Source of the DNA: Tubiluchus corallicola
Lineage: Eukaryota > Priapulida > Priapulimorpha > Priapulimorphida > Tubiluchidae
Assembly (NCBI GenBank): GCA_030141605.1
Contig: JAQGDQ010000248.1
Coordinates: 186,001 to 250,000 of the forward strand
DNA: 64,000 bases
Reading direction: 5' to 3'
Below, in pieces: positions 34,990-64,000 of this stretch. Under the pieces are notes generated by a model. That model was given only the letters and a program-made list of their open reading frames with translations. It was not told the origin of the DNA and searched no databases. The first letter of the stretch is position 1. Every line of letters begins with the position of its first letter. A program made the position numbers and the translations under genes.

Positions 34990-36900
34990 TAAAGCATATC
35001 TGCCAAAGAAATTTTGTTGATAATTTCAAGAGAGGTGTAGAAGAACAGCTAGCATCCATAGATGCTTGTCCAGTTACATCAAGGTCTAGTACGGGTAGTC
35101 CTTTTACAATATTAGAAGTGTCTAAAGCAATCAGCTACTTGAAGGCAAGGAAATCACCTGGTTCTGATGAATATCCTCTTGAGTTATTAGTACACTATAG
35201 GAGCAATTTGAAATAGGCATTACTTAAGATTTTCAACAAGTCCTGGACCAAGGGAACTTTAGCGGCAGATTGGACATACGCGAATGTTAACAAGGCAAGG
35301 ATTACTATTATATGTCCTCTTCTTATCGTCCTGTTAGCTTGACATCATTAATCTGTAAAATTATAGAAAGATTAGAACATTTTAGTTTAAATAAGGCCAT
35401 TCATATGTACATTATTATTGATCCTCAACAAAATGGTTTTAGGAAGTTCCGTTCAGCAACCCTCTCTATTTTACGACTTGTACAAAGTATATTTGATACT
35501 TCAATAGTGGTAATAAAACAGTTGGTTGTTTCTTGGATTTGGAAAAGGCTTATGACTGTGTATGGCAAGATGGACTTTTAATCAAGCTATATGATGCTCA
35601 TATAACTGGTAGATTATGGTTGTGGATTAAACTTTTTTTAGAAAACAGACGTGATACAGGTCTGGTTTTGGTTATTATGGACCTGAGTTTCTTTTTTCTA
35701 TGGGATTACCACTAGGGAGTGTTGTTTCACCAACTGTATTTAACATTTCCATACCTGAGATGTTCAAGTCTATACAGGGAAATCACTGCAAATATGCAGA
35801 TGATGGTACTTTGTGGCACACTGGTCCGGATGTCATCAGCCTAGCTTCATTAGTTTGCTTTGACGTCGAACATTTTATTAATTGGTGTTCATTATGGCGT
35901 ATGTAAATTTTTCAAAGTATGTAAGAAATGAAAGGTATTGCTAATATTTCTACAGTATATCTACTGAGTATTTATGAATCACTTTTTCGTTCATTAATGG
36001 AATATAGTGTTATCATCTGGCAAGTTGCAGTTCCTAAAGATCTGGCTATGTCAGAGGCTGTATAACGCAAGGCTTTTTCTTTATGTCTGCTCCTTCATTC
36101 TACTTCTAGTGTTGAAGTAATGGAGGTTGCTAGTGGTGTACCTTCACTGGATCTACGGTTTTCTGAGCTTGCAAAAATTGAATCTAAGCCACTCTCTAAT
36201 CCTCTGAAACAACAACTAGAACTTAGAACAAGTGGTATGGGTAATATCAAGTTTGTTTCTCCTATGGCAAAAACTTTTTCTCTAGCATGTGAAGTTGTTA
36301 AGAATGGAAACGTTATAATCTCTCAGTTGGTTCCGCATGTTGATTCCAATCTGAATGACAATTTTACAGATAGTCCTGTGGCTAAACCTAAGTATTGGGA
36401 TGTACTAGGATCCTCAAAGAATAGGTCAGAAGCACAGCAACAACTTGGGAAATCCTTTGTGTTGAATTCTTTATCCAGTCTTCCAGATAATACTGGTTTT
36501 GCATTTACTGATGGTTCTTGTATTGACAACCCTGGTCCATGTGGAGCAGGATCAGTAATTTACTCACATTTTCAGGAATTTCAACAATTCAGTAAATTAA
36601 TAGCATTGCATGGATCCAACTTGTTAGCTGAACTCTTCACGTTATTTGCTGTTTTACACTTAAAGAGCAGAACAGTTAATCTTTATAGATACAGATGTTA
36701 GAAATCTAACAGTTTTTTCAGTGTTCAGTAGACATTGTATCTTTAGGATGGACTTGTAACTGTTACAAAGATTTATGTGATAGTAAAAAAATTATGTTAA
36801 TTTTTTTTCTAGCATTCCTGTTAATTTAAATTGTTCTATGTATCTTATTGTGCTGTCACGTTACCATTGAAAAGTGGCTGTGTAACAGAGTAGCGCTAGA
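34990..36900 (+). mobile_element. I/Nimb-like LINE relic with RT and RNase H
   Basis: Frames in order: FKRGVEEQLASIDACPV, ISYLKARKSPGSDEYPLELL, SSYRPVSLTSLICKIIERL, PQQNGFRKFRSATLSILRL, FLDLEKAYDCVWQDGLLIKL, GLPLGSVVSPTVFNISI and the active site YADD at 35793-35804. After a spacer comes an RNase H start AFTDGSCIDNPGPCGAGSV (36501 on) with LLAELFTLFAVLHL and a frame-shifted FIDTDVRNL. RT followed by RNase H is typical of the I, Nimb, R1 and LOA groups. Several frameshifts and stops make it inactive. The 3' end is unclear and reaches close to the ECT2 start codon. Confidence 0.87.
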
Positions 36901-37169
36901 TACTCTAACTAACAATTATGAATTTTGAACAGATGAACGTTAAAAGAAGGTTGCCTGATGATTATGTTTCTGCTAGATCAAATTGTTGTACTCGTGCTTC
37001 GTTTCTTAATCACTATGTTCTAACAAAAACCCCGTTTGTTAAAAAATGGTGTGACGTTTTTGCTTACATTGAAGCTGTTATGATTTAGAAACTGATGGGG
37101 CTAAAGTGTTTAAAATAATTTTGTTTGTTTAGACTAGGATTTTATTTGCTGACCTTCTAAGGTTCAAAT

Positions 37170-60574
<23,405 letters not shown>

Positions 60575-60830
60575 GTGAGTAAATGACGCCTGTTGTAAAA
60601 AGGTTGCATTTAGATATGACGAAGTTTCAGTTTTTTATTGAATTTTCTATAAATTTATGATCTGTTGTGTTTGTTGATAAATACCGCAAGCACATTTAAG
60701 TACGAAATTTCACTTATTTCTCAAAATAATTTTTTTCAAGGCTCCTGTTATTGATCTGAAACATTATTAGATTTGAAACGTTTTTGTTCCACAGCATAGG
60801 ACATTACACATCTCATTTTCTAACAGCTGC

Positions 60831-60869
60831 CACTAGGCCTACGGGGATTTGTTCCCCATAGGTCTAGTG
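60831..60869. other. 17-bp hairpin
   Basis: CACTAGGCCTACGGGGA and TCCCCATAGGTCTAGTG pair across a 5-nt loop with two mismatches that could be wobble pairs in one RNA strand. In the ECT2 intron after exon 13. Function unknown. Confidence 0.6.
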
Positions 60870-61767
60870 TAGGCCCTACTATTGTCACACAGAAGTTGTT
60901 TTAGCAGCAAGCACCATACTGTTCAAGAAATCTCTTTCATTAATGTGAAAATGACAATTTGCACTAAACTATGACGACCGTATCATAGTAAGCTGAAATT
61001 TATGGGTTTCTTAGCAGCAAGTGTAAATACTGATGAGCCATCATGCTGTGTCAGGAAATAACTGTGCTATCGTTTAATGCGCAATCACTATGTATTTCTG
61101 TTGTCTTTGTTTTAAAAATTCCCACGTCTCTCTGAGCCTCATTGGTTTTTGAGGTTTTAGTAATAGCGTCTGTACTTCCATTGCCTAAAGCGTGTTTAAT
61201 TATCCCACTAAACAGTCATAAGACTTGCAAAAATTGGACATGTGACATTAAATAGCGATAACACTGCAATTATTAACCAGTTTGCAGAAAGAATTCTAGC
61301 CAAAAGGAGGCTTTTTTGTTTGAATTTCGATGAATATGTTAGAAAAGAATGAAATAGATTTTTTTCTCTAAATCTGTGAATATGTAATGAATTGTGCCTG
61401 AATTTCTTTGGGAATCATTAGTACTTTCAGAGCTAACTGTAATTATTGATGCCATACCTTGATGGCTGCTTTGGCAGTTGGTACTGTCAATATTTATTAG
61501 TCATGCTACATTAATGTACTGTGTGTGATTATTTCATTATTTCGTAGTATGTGTGCAGTACTGTATGTGGATCTCCCAATGCATAACTGCAGATTCAAAC
61601 AAGATGTATACATGTATAAGCTCAGCTTCAGTGTTGCCTTAGTTGTTCCTCGGTTGCGCAGCTCCATTTTTTGTTCATTGGCATTGTTCCTTACTGCACC
61701 TCATTGGCCATGTTGTGCTTTGCTGTGTAATTCTTTGCCTTCTGTAAGTCGTTGACAGTGCTACACC

Positions 61768-62200
61768 TTGCTGTAATTCATTGGCATGACATTTCTCCCT
61801 AGGACGTCTAGATGTAGATAACTTCCCTGCTGTAATTCATTGGCATGACATTTCTCCCTAGGACGTCTAGATGTAGATAACTTCCCTGCTGTAATTCATT
61901 GGCATGACATTTCTCCCTAGGACGTCTAGATGTAGATAACTTCCCTGCTGTAGTTCATTGGCATGACATTTCTCCCTAGGACGTCTAGATGTAGATAACT
62001 TCCCTGCTGTAGTTCATTGGCATGACATTTCTCCCTAGGACGTCTAGATGTAGATAACTTCCCTGCTGTAATTCATTGGCATGACATTTCTCCCTAGGAC
62101 GTCTAGATGTAGATAACTTCCCTGCTGTAGTTCATTGGCAGGACATTTCTCCCTAGGACGTCTAGATGTAGATAACTTCCCTGCTGTGTAGTTCATTGGC
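61768..62200. repeat. 59-bp tandem repeat, 7 copies plus a partial
   Basis: The unit starts tgctgtaattcattggcatg and contains ctccctaggacgtctagatg. Copies are nearly identical (aattc/agttc and catgac/caggac variants). Degenerate related units (for example ctgtgtaattctttgcc) precede it from about 61660. Confidence 0.96.
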
Positions 62201-62215
62201 AGGACAGCTGTACCT

Positions 62216-62640
62216 TCACTATTAGGTGGACATCCTTAGCAATGTTACTGGTCTATGTAGTTCACTGCTTTAACTTTGCCTGCATCTTCTAGGTGGACAT
62301 CCTTAGCAATGTTACTGGTCTATGTAGTTCACTGCTTTAACCTTGCCTACATCTTCTAGGTGGACATCCTTAGCAATGTTACTGGTCTATATAGTTCACT
62401 GCTAGGACTTCGCCTGCATCTTCTAGGTAGACATCCTTAGCAATGTTACTGGTCTATGTAGGTCACTGCTTTAACTTTGCCTGCATCTTCTAGCTGTAGA
62501 TCTTTAACAATGTTACTGGTCTATATAGTTCACTGCTAGGACTTCGCCTGCAGCTTCTAGCTGTAGATCTTTAACAATGTTACTGGTCTATATAGTTCAC
62601 TGCTAGGACTTCTAGGTGTAGATCCTCCGCAAGTGCTACC
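62216..62640. repeat. 67-bp tandem repeat, about 6 copies
   Basis: The unit contains ttctaggtggacatcctta, gcaatgttactggtctatgt and agttcactgctttaactttg. Two subtypes occur (ggtggacatcctta and gctgtagatcttta). It directly follows the 59-bp array and shares the words tagttca(c/t)tg and ctag(g/a)tgtagat with it. Confidence 0.94.
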
Positions 62641-63275
62641 CATGTTTTTGCCAGTGCAAATCCTTTGCAGTGCTAATCTGTACTGTGTAGCTCTTTGGCT
62701 ACAATACTTCTTGCCTATAAGTTTTCATGAAGATGAAGACCTTAACATTGTTTCTCCTAATCGGTATTACAGTTCTTTGATGTAACTCAGCATCTCTTAC
62801 TGTACCTTCTTCGTAAGTCAGTTTGTGCTTGGAAGTTATTCAACTTCTGCGCTTCTTCAGCAAATGCATACATTATGTATTGATTAAATAGTCGCTAGTG
62901 GTTTCCATCATTGCTGTGTTTGCTTAACGAATTTTATTTAGTAGCTTTGATTATTTCATTACGGCTACGTCAAAGAGACAATAACGGTAATGGACGTTTC
63001 ACGTAGGAAGTCACCCAAAGTCGGTAGGTCTCCCTAGATGTCATACGTACATTAAAATTTTACGACAAGTTAACTTCGTATCAAGATGACGTGAATCTAA
63101 CAGAATGGGACGCCGACTGCTTAGACTTGGAGCCTGTTTTTGGATTTCGAAATTGCACAAGCTATATCAATCTGCAGTTAACTACATCCTAATTTTAAAA
63201 CTATCGATTAATGATGGAACGTTAATATAGCAATATTGCTGTCGCGGTAAGTTATTAGGATAGAATAGGACTCAA

Positions 63276-63351
63276 GGGACTGTGTGGTCTAATGGTTAAG
63301 GCGTTCATCTTCTAACTTAATCGAGCTAGTTCAAATTCTGTCTCCGTTCCA
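63276..63351 (+). other. tRNA-Arg-like sequence (pseudo-tRNA)
   Basis: GGGACTG and CCGTTCC can pair at 6 of 7 positions (one wobble). TGTGGTCTAATGGTTAAGGC is a good D-arm with A box, CTTCTAA would place a TCT anticodon, and AGTTCAAATTC is a B box. The anticodon stem and T stem do not close, so a functional tRNA is unlikely; a pseudogene or SINE head fits better. Confidence 0.5.
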
Positions 63352-64000
63352 TTTTTCACATTTCGTTTCTTGTGGCTACATTTCTGTCAAACTAAATGGC
63401 TATTTTTTCCCCAAATATGTCTAAATGAGAATTTTAGAGAGTAAAATATGGCTGCGAATATTAACTGACTAATAAACTTGAATACACGCATAGCTTACGC
63501 ATGCGCATTAGAAATTGTCTCTTCTATCCTGATACATAATTCAGTGACATAATGTACAAACAGTCATAATGTAATGAAAATACTATTTTAATATTTGTCT
63601 CATCCCAGGCAAGCAGTTTTGAATGATACCGAATCAAGTATATTTTTTTACAAAAAAAAAATTGAGGTTTATGGAAACCAATGTACTCAAGTAATATTCT
63701 TGTTAAGGCCTGGCGTAATTTCCATTCATTTATCATACACGTATTTTGAAAGTCCCAAATATCGATCACATTCTGACAAAGTTTCTGAGTTGAAATTTCG
63801 CCAAACCTGCAAAACTCGGGAAATAATATTTTTCCGAAATGTCAAAGAACTGTCTTGCCAATTACCGAGTTTGGTAATTTTCCTGTGAAATATGACTCGG
63901 TCATTAATATTATCGTATGACAACTTCTTACAGTCGTAAAACTGCTCGCTGTCTATGGCGCTGAATCTGTTCGCACTTGATAACGCTCGATCTGATATAA

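Larger units (their letters stand above)
60575..64000 (+). other. ECT2 intron after exon 13 (open at right edge)
   Basis: Apart from the two tandem arrays, the hairpin and the tRNA-like sequence, I recognise no exon. The expected next ECT2 residues (HIN.DKR.TEAQ type) were not found in any frame, so the next exon lies outside. Confidence 0.6.

Overview
The window comes from an intron-rich, AT-rich animal nuclear genome. Three conserved animal genes are split into small exons with GT..AG borders and matching codon phases, and they lie among LINE relics, TA-flanked and hAT-type MITEs, microsatellites and minisatellites. The phylum cannot be fixed from the sequence; the transposon mix (RNase H-bearing I/Nimb-like LINE, CR1/jockey-like LINE, hAT and pogo/Tigger-like MITEs) fits a non-vertebrate animal.

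Layout. 150-548 (minus): a MADF-domain gene piece with an in-frame stop. 856-24347 (minus): 13 exons (675 codons) encoding the N-terminal half of an ABCC4/MRP4-type ABC exporter, that is TMD1, NBD1 and the start of the linker; the second half lies beyond the left edge or is missing. 25794-27044 (minus): complete two-exon LIPT2, octanoyl transferase, 231 aa. 27.4-36.9 kb: a LINE-rich intergenic stretch with at least two RT-bearing relics. 37170-60574 (plus): 13 exons (about 595 codons) of ECT2, covering the BRCT repeats, the nuclear-localisation region and the DH domain through its CR3 motif; the rest of DH, the PH domain and the C-terminus lie beyond the right edge. 60.6-64 kb: the next ECT2 intron, with two adjacent tandem-repeat arrays and a tRNA-like sequence.

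The three genes do not form a functional pathway: lipoate attachment in mitochondria, organic-anion export at the plasma membrane, and RhoA activation in cytokinesis. Everything between the exons is typical accessory DNA. The most unusual protein-level signal is the ABCC4-like NBD1, which has lost the LSGGQ signature and the H-loop histidine but carries a Walker B glutamate. The most unusual DNA-level signals are a 1.2-kb 34-bp minisatellite at the edge of a MITE copy whose unit resembles the neighbouring exon 2 splice donor, a perfect 75-nt palindrome, a MITE with an exact 8-bp target duplication, and a GAT repeat directly behind an ECT2 splice donor that would encode an acidic tail if the intron were retained. 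I found no CRISPR array, operon, or clearly new multi-gene system.
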